Origin: JAUVIB01 sp964424545 | Lineage (GTDB): Bacteria > Calditrichota > Calditrichia > Calditrichales > Calditrichaceae | DNA: 10,753 bases | NCBI GenBank assembly: GCA_964424545.1 | Contig: CAYRJN010000134.1 | Span: forward strand, 1 to 10,753 | Reading direction: 5' to 3' | Shown: piece after piece, positions 1 to 7,108 of the stretch | Numbering within the stretch: position 1 is the first letter of the stretch | How the letters are laid out: each line of letters opens with the position of its first letter | The notes under the pieces: generated by a model | The model's database searches: none | What the model saw: the letters and a program-made list of their open reading frames with translations, nothing else | Told to the model about the DNA's origin: nothing | Position numbers and translations under genes: made by a program

Positions 1-3000
1 CATCATCTCTTAAATTGTGATATTGAGAACGCGTTTTGTCAATTAGATAAACATCAAATTCATCGGGTATATTTTCCAAGCCTTTTAAAGACAGTTCGGC
101 TTTTTTCCCTTTTTCGGCATTAACCGTAAAATCCCAGTTTTCCAAATCGTCAAACGGCGCCCGAATATCGCTGGCAAAACTAACGCATCTTTTTTCCCAT
201 TCCGGATGTTCAAAGGATAAATTAAGAATATCTCCAAATGCTCGAGGTTTAGGGGAATCGAGAGGATCAAAACCTTCATCAGCATTATTTGACACGCCGA
301 ACCAACTTGAATTATCCGTATATTCTTGTGAATTAAGTATAATATTCGCTTCCCAGCCGTCTACAATTTTTTTAGCAGGTGGAGTCGTTATTTTTTTAGC
401 GCTACCTTGAACCGGATAAGGAACCTTAATATTGAGAACGATAGGGCCGCTTGCATAAACATAAAACCCTTCATAAGACCGTAGAATATTTGCTTTACTA
501 AATGTCCCGTCGGCAAACCTCCACAAATCACTAAGATCTACAACAGGATCACCATTGGAATTGACCGTTTTCACGTTATCCCAAATTACATCTTCGTTAA
601 AAGGATTTGTAATTAAGTTCCACCCGGCGTGAACGGGAATCATAGCTTCGCCCTTATTATTCACTTCAGCATTATCACTCTGATTATTTATTGCAATATT
701 ACCTTTTTTCAAAACCCAGAAAGCCTTACCTATTGTAAACCAAAATAAATTTGTACCTGCAGTGGGATCGAACTTAACCAAATAATTATCTGTTTCCCCA
801 TTATCCCAATAAGCCGTCCAATCTTCTCCGAATGTTCCGCCTAAAACCTGTCCGATAGGCATATTACTTTCTCCAGGCAGACCTATGATTACATAATCGG
901 ATGCTTTATATTCCGATTTCTTTTTGTCAGGAAAATAAAAAGTATGGGTGAGTTGGATTTTCTGTGAATATTCGGAAGTAGTAAAATTCTTTACAGCGCC
1001 TGTTTTTGTACCTGCAGAATTATAAACAACTATTTTATAATAATAGGTGGTATTGGATTGTAAGCCCGTAACCCGTTGATTAACCTCAATCTCCGATGAC
1101 CCGTAAAAATATTGATTATCAGTGGAACTGTAAAGTTTTACATGTGTAATACCGCCGGAAAACGAATTATCCGTGCTGTATTGAAACTCCGCTGTCGATT
1201 CTATTCCATTTGGATTCAAACGGCCAAACAATTCGGCGCTGTTTATGGATATATTTTGCGCCTCTTCCGTTATGGCAACGGTATTGTTGGTTTCGGTAGC
1301 CGCTAAAGTACGAAAGGTGAGATCGGTTCCGTAATACAAACGATTATCGTCCGTTCTTGCAGCAAGTTGAAAATGGTAAGTCGTATCGGGTAATAAATTA
1401 GTAATTTGATGATTAATATCGGACACGGTTGTATTTTCGGAAATTGCATTCGAAAGTAAATTATCAGTACTATCGGTATAATCGGTCGTTAAACCATATA
1501 AGAAAAAAGCTTTAACAACTTTTTGGTCTTTAGCACTAATCATACCGTGTAGAACTGCATTTGACTGTGTAATATCCGTAGGCGACTTTGTTTGAACGTC
1601 AGGCGGAACAACACTATTTGTCCTAAAGGTCAAATCATTACCATAATAAATGACATTATCCTCTCCCTTGGCGACCAAACGAAAATAGTATATCGTATCA
1701 GGCAATAAATTAGTAATTTCATAATTAAAATCGGATACTATTGTATTTTCAGGTATTGGGTTGGTTATTAACGATGGAGTGCTAGTGCCGCTTAAATAAT
1801 CGTTAGTCAGCCCATATTGAAAATACGTAGAAACAACTTTTTGATTTTTAGTTGTTACGGAGCCGTTAAGCTGAGCGCTTGCATTGGTAATATTCGTCGC
1901 CTCTTTAGTTAAGACATCCGGAAATATTAAATAATCAACTACATTAATATGAATTTTCCGGCGGTTTAAGGTTAAATCAGGGGCCGCGTCGTTGGTTATG
2001 TCACAACGATATACGCCGGCGTCTTCACTGTTGATATTTTCAATTAAATAGCTACTTGATGCGGCTCCGTTTATAAGCGTACCATTTTTATACCATTTAT
2101 ATATATTATTCTCTCCGGCAACGTTAACGCTTATGGAAAAAGAACTATCCGTATATATAGTTGTATCAATAGCTTCTCCCACACTATCCTGCGGCGCATA
2201 AACAATGGCATTGCCGGCTACATTAATATTCGGGATAATATCTCCAAAATCAAATTGGTTCTCTTGAATAAATAAGGAATCCAATGATGATGGTAATAAG
2301 GGTAATTCGTTAAAATGATTATTATTAATCCTAAAGTCATGCAACCCTGATAAATTATCCTTTATGTTACTTGGAATGGCGCCGCTCAATTGATTATCAT
2401 CTAACCATAAAAGTACAAGTTTATGCAGATTTAATAGTTCGATAGGAAATTGACCGCTTAAATTGTTTTTTGAAAGCGCTAATACCTGCAAATCAGTTAG
2501 GTTCCCAATTGCAGTCGGGATAAAACCGCTTAATTGGTTCTCATGTAACGCTAAAATTACCAACTTTGTCAGCTCGCCAATTGTAGACGGAATATTACCG
2601 TTTAATTGATTATGAAAAAGGGTTAATTCTTCCAAAGTGTTGGCAAGCTGTCCTAACTCAGCAGGAATCGCGCCGCTGATTTGATTATTCTCCAAAGCCA
2701 AAGCCCGTAATTTAGGCATTTGGCCTATCTCAGGAGGAATCTCTCCCCCAAGTTCATTGCCATCTAAACTTAATCTTTCAAGATTAATAAGGTTTTTAAT
2801 TTGCGAAGGGATATTTCCAATCAGACGATTATTACTTAAATGTAAATGCGTTAAGTTTGTCAATTCACTTAATTGTATGGGAATTTTACCGGTTAATTGA
2901 TTGTCTCCAAGGTTTAAAATTTCTAAATTCATCATAGCGCCCAGCGATTCCGGAATCCAACCTTGTATATTATTCCCGCGAAAATCCAAACTCTGTAAAT

Positions 3001-4423
3001 TCGTTAAATCGGAAATCTGAGCGGGAATAATTCCGCTTAAATTATTATTACTCAAATTTAAGTTGACGACTCTTCCGCCATAACTGCTCACGCCATACCA
3101 GTTTTCAATATTTTCGCCGCTTAACCAGTTGGTTTGGTTCGTCCATGAAGGACCTCCCAAACTATCATATAAAGCAACAAGCGCCAAGGAATCTCTATCC
3201 CTATCCGATAAAACAACATTCAAACGTAAGGGACGGCTGTTTAGCGTTAAATCCGTAACAACCGTATTGGTTATACGACATATATAATCGCCCGCTTGAT
3301 CTATTGTTATGTTCGGAATAGTATACTCAGGACTTGTAAGAATATACGAAACCGCCGACTCTCCTTTATACCACTGATATTGGTTATAATCGCCGCCCAC
3401 AGGAGGGTTTAAGTTAAGCGTAAAGTTTTGACCGGTTTCTACCAGCGTATCAATAAGTATGCCGACACTGTCTTGCGGTGAATAATTGTAAGTATTTGAA
3501 GGAACGTTAATATTGGGTTCTATATCGCCGAAATCAAAGTTATTATTTTGAATATCCAACTCGGCCAATGCCGAATCCAATGGCATATTGACAATTAACG
3601 GCATTTCCGTTAATTCATTATCAGACAGATTAAGTACTTCGAGCAGCCATAAATTTGCAATCTCTTGGGGCACAGCGCCGCTAAATTGGTTGTGAGAAAG
3701 ATCTAAATTATATTTTAATGCGGATAAATTTCCTATCCATGAAGGGATCTCTCCGCTTAGATGATTATAACCGAGAGATAATTGATTTAACTTTGTTAAA
3801 TTTGCCATAGAAGAGGGAAGCGTTCCGCTTAATTGATTTCTATATAAAAGTAGTCCTTTGAGCTTGGTTAGATTGCCAATTTCTTCGGGTATACTCCCTG
3901 TAAAATCATTATAAGTCATTGCCAAATAAGTCAAATTCGTTAAATTCCCGATTGCGGGCGGGATTAGTCCGCCAATAGGATTCATATAAATTCTTAAGTC
4001 TGTCAAATTAGTTAGCGTCCATAAAGAACCCGGCAAGGGGCCGTTTATTTTATTCTGAGCAATTTCAAAATCCGTTAAATTTTTCAAATTACCTATTTCT
4101 TCGGGTAGGGAACCACTAATCTGGTTCTTAGAGAGGAGTAATACTTTTAGAGCGGTCAAATCACCTATCTCTGCAGGTAATGTACCGCTTAGATTATTGT
4201 TATCTAAGAAAATTCTGACCACTCTGCCGCCGCTTACGTCGATACCATGCCAATTCCCCAATGTATCGGAGGTAAGCCAACCGCTATCGTCCGTCCAGTT
4301 AGAACCATTAGTGCTATTATAAAGAGCGACAAGAGCCAGCGAATCTTGTTGTCGGCTGCCTTGCGCAGAAAGAATCGATATTGAAGCCGCAATCAGTAAT
4401 AAAATTTTAGATAGATGTTTCAT
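1..4423 (-). CDS. Giant secreted LRR / Ig-like / fibronectin-like surface protein (3' end off window)
   Basis: This frame is open for 1474 codons from ATG at 4423 and continues past base 1, so the C-terminus is missing. A ribosome-binding site AGGGGTG lies about 10 bases upstream. A signal peptide covers residues 1-21 (hydrophobic ILLLIAASISIL, then SAQG). Residues 27-64 form an LRR N-terminal cap (DSLALVALY, tryptophan-rich), followed by about 8 plant-type LRRs (LSGxIPxxIGNL) to about 275 and an Ig-like domain at about 315-403 (QWYKG, DYICRI). The same cap-LRR-Ig order repeats at 411-828 with about 10 typical LRRs and an Ig-like domain (KWYKNG, GVYRCDI). Three fibronectin-like repeats follow at about 835-935, 940-1039 and 1051-1150. 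Residues 1152-1474 resemble the region that in FCB-group secreted proteins precedes a type IX sorting domain (VYLIDKTRSQYHNL near the edge). It is probably an adhesin or binding protein at the cell surface; the ligand is unknown. The domain calls rest on motifs seen by eye; the secretion route is inferred. Confidence 0.93.
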   Translation of the reverse strand, partial: MKHLSKILLLIAASISILSAQGSRQQDSLALVALYNSTNGSNWTDDSGWLTSDTLGNWHGIDVSGGRVVRIFLDNNNLSGTLPAEIGDLTALKVLLLSKNQISGSLPEEIGNLKNLTDFEIAQNKINGPLPGSLWTLTNLTDLRIYMNPIGGLIPPAIGNLTNLTYLAMTYNDFTGSIPEEIGNLTKLKGLLLYRNQLSGTLPSSMANLTKLNQLSLGYNHLSGEIPSWIGNLSALKYNLDLSHNQFSGAVPQEIANLWLLEVLNLSDNELTEMPLIVNMPLDSALAELDIQNNNFDFGDIEPNINVPSNTYNYSPQDSVGILIDTLVETGQNFTLNLNPPVGGDYNQYQWYKGESAVSYILTSPEYTIPNITIDQAGDYICRITNTVVTDLTLNSRPLRLNVVLSDRDRDSLALVALYDSLGGPSWTNQTNWLSGENIENWYGVSSYGGRVVNLNLSNNNLSGIIPAQISDLTNLQSLDFRGNNIQGWIPESLGAMMNLEILNLGDNQLTGKIPIQLSELTNLTHLHLSNNRLIGNIPSQIKNLINLERLSLDGNELGGEIPPEIGQMPKLRALALENNQISGAIPAELGQLANTLEELTLFHNQLNGNIPSTIGELTKLVILALHENQLSGFIPTAIGNLTDLQVLALSKNNLSGQFPIELLNLHKLVLLWLDDNQLSGAIPSNIKDNLSGLHDFRINNNHFNELPLLPSSLDSLFIQENQFDFGDIIPNINVAGNAIVYAPQDSVGEAIDTTIYTDSSFSISVNVAGENNIYKWYKNGTLINGAASSSYLIENINSEDAGVYRCDITNDAAPDLTLNRRKIHINVVDYLIFPDVLTKEATNITNASAQLNGSVTTKNQKVVSTYFQYGLTNDYLSGTSTPSLITNPIPENTIVSDFNYEITNLLPDTIYYFRLVAKGEDNVIYYGNDLTFRTNSVVPPDVQTKSPTDITQSNAVLHGMISAKDQKVVKAFFLYGLTTDYTDSTDNLLSNAISENTTVSDINHQITNLLPDTTYHFQLAARTDDNRLYYGTDLTFRTLAATETNNTVAITEEAQNISINSAELFGRLNPNGIESTAEFQYSTDNSFSGGITHVKLYSSTDNQYFYGSSEIEVNQRVTGLQSNTTYYYKIVVYNSAGTKTGAVKNFTTSEYSQKIQLTHTFYFPDKKKSEYKASDYVIIGLPGESNMPIGQVLGGTFGEDWTAYWDNGETDNYLVKFDPTAGTNLFWFTIGKAFWVLKKGNIAINNQSDNAEVNNKGEAMIPVHAGWNLITNPFNEDVIWDNVKTVNSNGDPVVDLSDLWRFADGTFSKANILRSYEGFYVYASGPIVLNIKVPYPVQGSAKKITTPPAKKIVDGWEANIILNSQEYTDNSSWFGVSNNADEGFDPLDSPKPRAFGDILNLSFEHPEWEKRCVSFASDIRAPFDDLENWDFTVNAEKGKKAELSLKGLENIPDEFDVYLIDKTRSQYHNLRDD
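974..1921 (-). repeat. Three tandem fibronectin type III-like domains (within the giant CDS)
   Basis: Residues about 835-935, 940-1039 and 1051-1150 are related units of about 100 residues. The first two are close copies: each has an ATNIT/PTDIT-type start, a KVV segment, YGLT(N/T)DY, ITNLLPDT followed by a Y-x-F strand, and YYG(N/T)DLTFRT at the end. The third is more diverged (SAELFGRLNPNG, TGLQSNTTYYYKIVVYNSAG, NFTTSE). Such domains commonly act as spacers in extracellular bacterial proteins. Confidence 0.8.
1940..3193 (-). repeat. Cap-LRR-Ig module, copy 2 (within the giant CDS)
   Basis: Residues 411-828 repeat the first module: DSLALVALYDS, ENWYGVSSYGGRVV, LRRs, ENQFDFGDIIPNINV, YAPQDSVG, IDT, then an Ig-like domain. 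This copy is about 39 residues longer, mainly because of extra LRR units, so repeats were gained or lost after the module duplicated. Confidence 0.85.
3209..4345 (-). repeat. Cap-LRR-Ig module, copy 1 (within the giant CDS)
   Basis: Residues 27-405 of the giant surface protein form the first of two homologous modules. It opens with DSLALVALYNS and GNWHGIDVSGGRVV, runs through LRRs of about 24 residues, then a bridging segment (NNNFDFGDIEPNINV, YSPQDSVG, IDT) and an Ig-like fold. The same landmarks occur in the same order in the second module, which shows an internal duplication. Confidence 0.85.
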
Positions 4424-4521
4424 TATAATTTTTCACCCCTTTTTTATTAATTAGTTAGGCTAAAAAAATAGTTATCGTTTATTTTAATCCGCAATTATAG
4501 TAATATTAATCTTAATATATC
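4424..4521. other. Intergenic spacer inside the probable CsgG-like/LRR operon
   Basis: The 98 bases between the two minus-strand genes are AT-rich. No GC-rich hairpin followed by a T-run is visible on the minus strand, only a short TATTAA/TTAATA inverted pair near 4504-4517. The ribosome-binding site AGGGGTG of the giant LRR gene lies at the 4424-4440 end. Read-through from the upstream gene is the simplest reading. Confidence 0.5.
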
Positions 4522-5427
4522 TCACTGCGGCCGTGTAGGCGGCTCCGGAAATGCTTCAGTAGTTGTAGATGTACCGCTGTCATCGGCAGGTGACTGTGTA
4601 AGAAAATAAGCTGCGCCGCCGCCCACAACCGCCGCGCCACCGAGTATCCACCATAAAGTTGAGCTGCCGCCGCCTTTTTCACTTTCTTTATATTCTGTTG
4701 CAGCCACACCGCTCCCTTGTTGCAAATTCATTTTAATAAATTGGTCTTTTGTCATAGAAATATCTTTTTTGACGGCTTTGTACCCTTTTTTATGAATGAC
4801 AACCGAAATGCTTTTATTTTTCTGAACAGAATATTTCAATGGCGTGGTACCTACTAAATTTTGATCGACATAGACATCGGCGCCGGACGGCGTTGTATTT
4901 ACAACGAGTGTATATGCATTTGATTTTTTATTCGCATTCATTTTACCAGCCAACTCTTCGGCAATTGATCTCATCTCAGCGACAAGCCCTTCAATTTCTC
5001 CAGTGTAGTCGCGCGTCAAAGATTTTAAGATTTTTGAAGTGGTTACGTCAAGTAAAATAATATCGATCGTATACATTTTACCGATACGCCCGATGGTTCC
5101 GGAAACCATCTGCTCCACACCGAGGATTTTACCGGCTTCCACGGCGCATTCGGTAGAAGTACATCCGGTCATCTGGAACCCCTGTTCATCTAATATCTCA
5201 GACATACGACCTCGGTCAACCACATTAAAGGCATGCGTCCGAACCAGCATGGAACGGAGTCTATCCGTTAATGTGCCTATTTCCGATTGGGATAACCCGC
5301 CTCGACTCTCAAGAGAAAGGACAGCAATGTTTATTTTATCCGCGCTTTTGCCATCCGCAGCAAATACCGTATTTGTTAATAACATAAACATTAACAGCGA
5401 AATTACAGTCATGCTTATTTTTTTCAC
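4522..5427 (-). CDS. CsgG-like protein with PEGA domain and C-terminal transmembrane segment
   Basis: This 301-residue protein starts at GTG 5427, chosen because AAGGAGGA sits six bases upstream; the first internal ATG (residue 6) would be too far from it. A signal peptide spans residues 1-23 with a likely cut after VFA and no lipobox cysteine. Residues about 31-165 match the CsgG/FlgO-type periplasmic fold: INIAVLSLESRGGLS, then FNVVDRGRMSEILDEQG, CTSTECAVEAGKILGV (Cys89, Cys94) and MVSGTIGRIGKMYTIDI. Residues about 172-236 are a PEGA domain (VNTTPSGADVYVD, VGTTPLKYSV, KKGYK). A glycine-rich linker leads to one hydrophobic helix at about 257-276, then a tail rich in Ser, Thr and Pro. CsgG relatives act in envelope transport or assembly, but the PEGA domain and C-terminal helix differ from canonical CsgG, so a pore function is not shown. 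It lies 98 bases upstream of the giant LRR gene and is probably in its operon. Confidence 0.88.
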   Translation of the reverse strand: MKKISMTVISLLMFMLLTNTVFAADGKSADKINIAVLSLESRGGLSQSEIGTLTDRLRSMLVRTHAFNVVDRGRMSEILDEQGFQMTGCTSTECAVEAGKILGVEQMVSGTIGRIGKMYTIDIILLDVTTSKILKSLTRDYTGEIEGLVAEMRSIAEELAGKMNANKKSNAYTLVVNTTPSGADVYVDQNLVGTTPLKYSVQKNKSISVVIHKKGYKAVKKDISMTKDQFIKMNLQQGSGVAATEYKESEKGGGSSTLWWILGGAAVVGGGAAYFLTQSPADDSGTSTTTEAFPEPPTRPQ

Positions 5428-5433
5428 GACCTC

Positions 5434-5441
5434 TCCTCCTT
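5434..5441 (-). promoter_or_regulatory. Strong Shine-Dalgarno site deciding the GTG start of the CsgG-like gene
   Basis: The minus strand reads AAGGAGGA six bases before GTG at 5427-5425. It is the strongest ribosome-binding site in the window and is what supports a GTG start over the ATG five codons further in. The DNA upstream is very AT-rich (TATAAAAATATATTA), but no clean -35/-10 pair could be picked. Confidence 0.8.
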
Positions 5442-5556
5442 AATATATTTTTATAGGATTTTCAAAAAATAACACATTTAAAGTCATATCCGTATTCTTA
5501 TTAAAATAATTTCAAATTTGCCATTTTATAAATTATAAATATTTTTATCAACTCCA

Positions 5557-5716
5557 TTTTAGATTGTCCGATCAAATCGAGCAAGGACAATGGTGGCTTT
5601 TTTGATACCGTACCAACATCCACCTCCCATTTATTATTTCCCAATGTTTCTATCTGAAATCTAAATCTTGCCACTGCCCACATTAAGATTCCTTCTTTCG
5701 AAGAAATGACGCATTG
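5557..5716 (+). repeat. Compound palindromic repeat, copy A (diverged)
   Basis: About 160 bp that align with 6103-6262 in the same orientation at a constant offset of 546 bp apart from small compensating indels. In the last 70 bp (from GTTTCTATC) about 59 positions match by eye. Arm 1 can fold as ATTGTCC (5563-5569) with GGACAAT (5585-5591). The terminal arm has GATTCCTTCTTTCGAAG followed by AAATGAC. The middle arm has lost its perfect pairing, so this is the more decayed copy. Confidence 0.8.
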
Positions 5717-6006
5717 ATATACGTCAAAGATCTGAAACAAAGCACCGTGAACATTTTATATTATCGAACAATTTTGAAAATAGTTTAGGATATTTTATGT
5801 TTTTAATAAAATTCGGCTAATCTGTTCCATATTCCGTAAAAATATGACCTTTTTATTAGCGGTTAATGCGATAAAAGCAACTTCTCTTAGCTCATCTTGG
5901 AAGGTTTAATTCCCCCGATTACTCTAATTTTACTCAATTTATATCATTCCAATATGCTTTTAGGAGATTCCCAAATTTAATTCTCAGTTGATTATTGTAT
6001 TTTGTC

Positions 6007-6026
6007 GTATCGGAATTTCAAAAAAC
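6007..6026 (+). repeat. Short direct repeat, copy 1
   Basis: GTATCGGAATTTCAAAAAAC recurs at 6633-6652 with one mismatch (T to A), and the similarity continues weakly for about 12 more bases (ACcgaTTTcGG versus ACaaTTTtGG). It lies about 80 bp upstream of palindromic copy B. Confidence 0.6.
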
Positions 6027-6102
6027 TACCGATTTCGGACATCTGCATTTATTTTTGTATTCTTCTCAATTTTGAAATTATGCATCGTTCACATAGGCCG
6101 TC

Positions 6103-6262
6103 TTTTAGATTCTCCAATTTATCTGAGAATGACAATGTTGGACTTTTTTGTTGCCTTTTCTACATTCTCCTCCTCCTTGTCATTCCCGAAGGTTTCTATC
6201 GGGAATCTAAATCTTGCTATTGTCTACATTCGGATTCCTTCTTTCGAAGGAATGACACGTTG
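6103..6262 (+). repeat. Compound palindromic repeat, copy B (better preserved)
   Basis: It has three hairpin arms. Arm 1 pairs ATTCTC (6109-6114) with GAGAAT (6125-6130). Arm 2 pairs ATTCCCGA (6182-6189) with TCGGGAAT (6199-6206). Arm 3 pairs ATTCCTTC (6234-6241) with GAAGGAAT (6246-6253). The 6178-6257 part is bounded by perfect 9-bp inverted ends, TGTCATTCC and GGAATGACA. Each arm is a variant of GATTCYC...GRGAATGACA, in the order forward, reverse, forward. This resembles REP-like or MITE-like dispersed repeats that carry no gene. Confidence 0.82.
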
Positions 6263-6285
6263 ACGATTCTACCTGTACTTTTTTC

Positions 6286-6298
6286 ATTAATCACTTTG
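6286..6298 (+). repeat. Left arm of a 13-bp perfect inverted repeat
   Basis: ATTAATCACTTTG here is the exact reverse complement of CAAAGTGATTAAT at 7047-7059. The pair encloses about 750 bp holding the short direct repeat, the third palindrome and the GC-rich patch. The neighbouring bases do not pair further. In AT-rich DNA a chance match is possible. Confidence 0.4.
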
Positions 6299-6632
6299 CG
6301 AAGTTATGTTCTTATTAAATCAGATATTTAATCGAAAAATATGTCCACAAAGACGAAATACTTAACAATAGCAATTTAATAAAAAAAAACATTAAATATC
6401 AAACTATTTCAGCGATAGATTTATTTTACCTATGAAATAAGCCGTTATGCTTGATATATCGCACAATATTTATCAAATGTTAATATTTTTTTACGATTGA
6501 TTAAACATAAATATTGCTAAATAGATTTTCTTCCAATTTGAGAACGATTTTCCTATTGCCGATTTTAGCTCGATCATTGATAAAAATATTAGTAAAACAT
6601 GATGGGAAAAGTATATTAAAAGATATTTGGTT

Positions 6633-6652
6633 GTATCGGAATTACAAAAAAC
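6633..6652 (+). repeat. Short direct repeat, copy 2
   Basis: GTATCGGAATTACAAAAAAC matches 6007-6026 at 19 of 20 positions. It lies just upstream of the palindrome at 6665-6711, so at both places this 20-mer precedes a member of the palindromic repeat family. Confidence 0.6.
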
Positions 6653-6664
6653 AACAATTTTGGA

Positions 6665-6711
6665 AGAGATTGTCACGTTTTTCCGCTCATGCGGGAGCCT
6701 TGCAATGACAG
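6665..6711 (+). repeat. Palindromic repeat related to the TGACA-ended family
   Basis: The unit begins AGAGATTGTCACG and ends GCAATGACA. TGTCA (6671-6675) and TGACA (6706-6710) are inverted ends, and CCGC-TCAT-GCGG (6683-6694) forms a central hairpin. It shares the GATT...AATGACA ends of the other arms but has a different core. A GC-containing stem without a following T-run argues against a simple terminator on the plus strand. Confidence 0.55.
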
Positions 6712-6737
6712 TGCAGGCAGTTGAAATACTATACTAA

Positions 6738-6962
6738 AAAAGGGGTTTTGAGTTGCCGCGAGATATATCTTTCGGCTGTTCATCTAAAAAGTGTGTTAAT
6801 CCTTCTCGGTTGTTAACGAGATGGCAGCCCCCTATCCGTCTAGGCCGCATCAAAAATGTTGGCGTAATTCGTCCTTCTCCATCTCCCTATTGTTCCAAAC
6901 GAATGGCCGAAGGTTGGGTAAAAAATATTTCCATCCGCAGAATTTTTCTATCTCTTTAATCA
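6738..6962 (+). pseudogene. Possible gene remnant in a more GC-rich patch (unidentified)
   Basis: The patch stands out from its AT-rich surroundings by richer G and C and by longer open frames on both strands. On the plus strand a frame with a possible TTG start at 6753 reads to a TAA at 6957-6959 (KCVNPSRLLTRWQPPIRLGR..., 68 residues). On the minus strand a frame of about 50 codons is open over 6736-6890 (MRPRRIGGCHLVNNREG...). Neither matches a family I recognise, neither has a good ATG with a ribosome-binding site, and both are short. It could be the residue of a decayed gene or mobile element, or a non-coding sequence. A small hairpin TCTCG/CGAGA lies at about 6804-6821. Confidence 0.22.
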
Positions 6963-7046
6963 CTGCATCCGACCGTAGGACGTAATTCAATCGCTTTTTA
7001 TTTCAGCATGCACTATTCAATATTCATAATCAACACTGTAAAAAAA

Positions 7047-7059
7047 CAAAGTGATTAAT
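7047..7059 (-). repeat. Right arm of a 13-bp perfect inverted repeat
   Basis: CAAAGTGATTAAT is the exact reverse complement of 6286-6298. It lies about 50 bases beyond the stop codon of the DUF6599-like gene. No target-site duplication next to the two arms was seen. Confidence 0.4.
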
Positions 7060-7108
7060 TAAAAGAAATATTTTTTTATCGCCAAACGTTCAAATAGAAC
7101 ATGGAAAA

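Larger units (their letters stand above)
5428..7108. other. Long repeat-rich region without an intact gene
   Basis: These 1.68 kb separate the CsgG-like gene from the DUF6599-like gene. Several short frames are open on both strands, but none has a convincing ribosome-binding site, protein-like composition or recognisable motif. The frames at 5501-5740 and 5988-6331 simply read through palindromic repeats. The region is mostly AT-rich and holds two diverged copies of a compound palindromic element, a related shorter palindrome, a short direct repeat, a 13-bp inverted repeat pair, and one more GC-rich patch at about 6738-6962. No tRNA, rRNA or CRISPR pattern was seen. Confidence 0.7.

Noticed and set aside
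1940..4345. Regularly spaced similar segments about 72 bp apart, suggestive of a repeat array
   Set aside because: They are codons of 24-residue leucine-rich repeats, not a CRISPR or satellite array; DNA identity between units is low.
4500..4520. TATTAA/TTAATA inverted pair after the CsgG-like gene as a terminator
   Set aside because: The stem is six A-T pairs with a two-base loop and no T-tail, too weak to support a terminator.
5039..5443. 134-codon plus-strand frame
   Set aside because: It lies antisense to the CsgG-like gene, whose domains and signal peptide are clear; the frame is a shadow.
5501..5740. Open frame of 79 codons on the minus strand next to the CsgG-like gene
   Set aside because: It reads through palindromic repeat copy A, has no supporting ribosome-binding site and no recognisable motif; the matching part of copy B is interrupted by stop codons.
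5988..6331. Overlapping plus-strand frames of 91 and 109 codons
   Set aside because: Both cross repeat copy B in different frames, are rich in Phe, Ile, Leu and Ser as expected of AT-rich non-coding DNA, and lack a ribosome-binding site.
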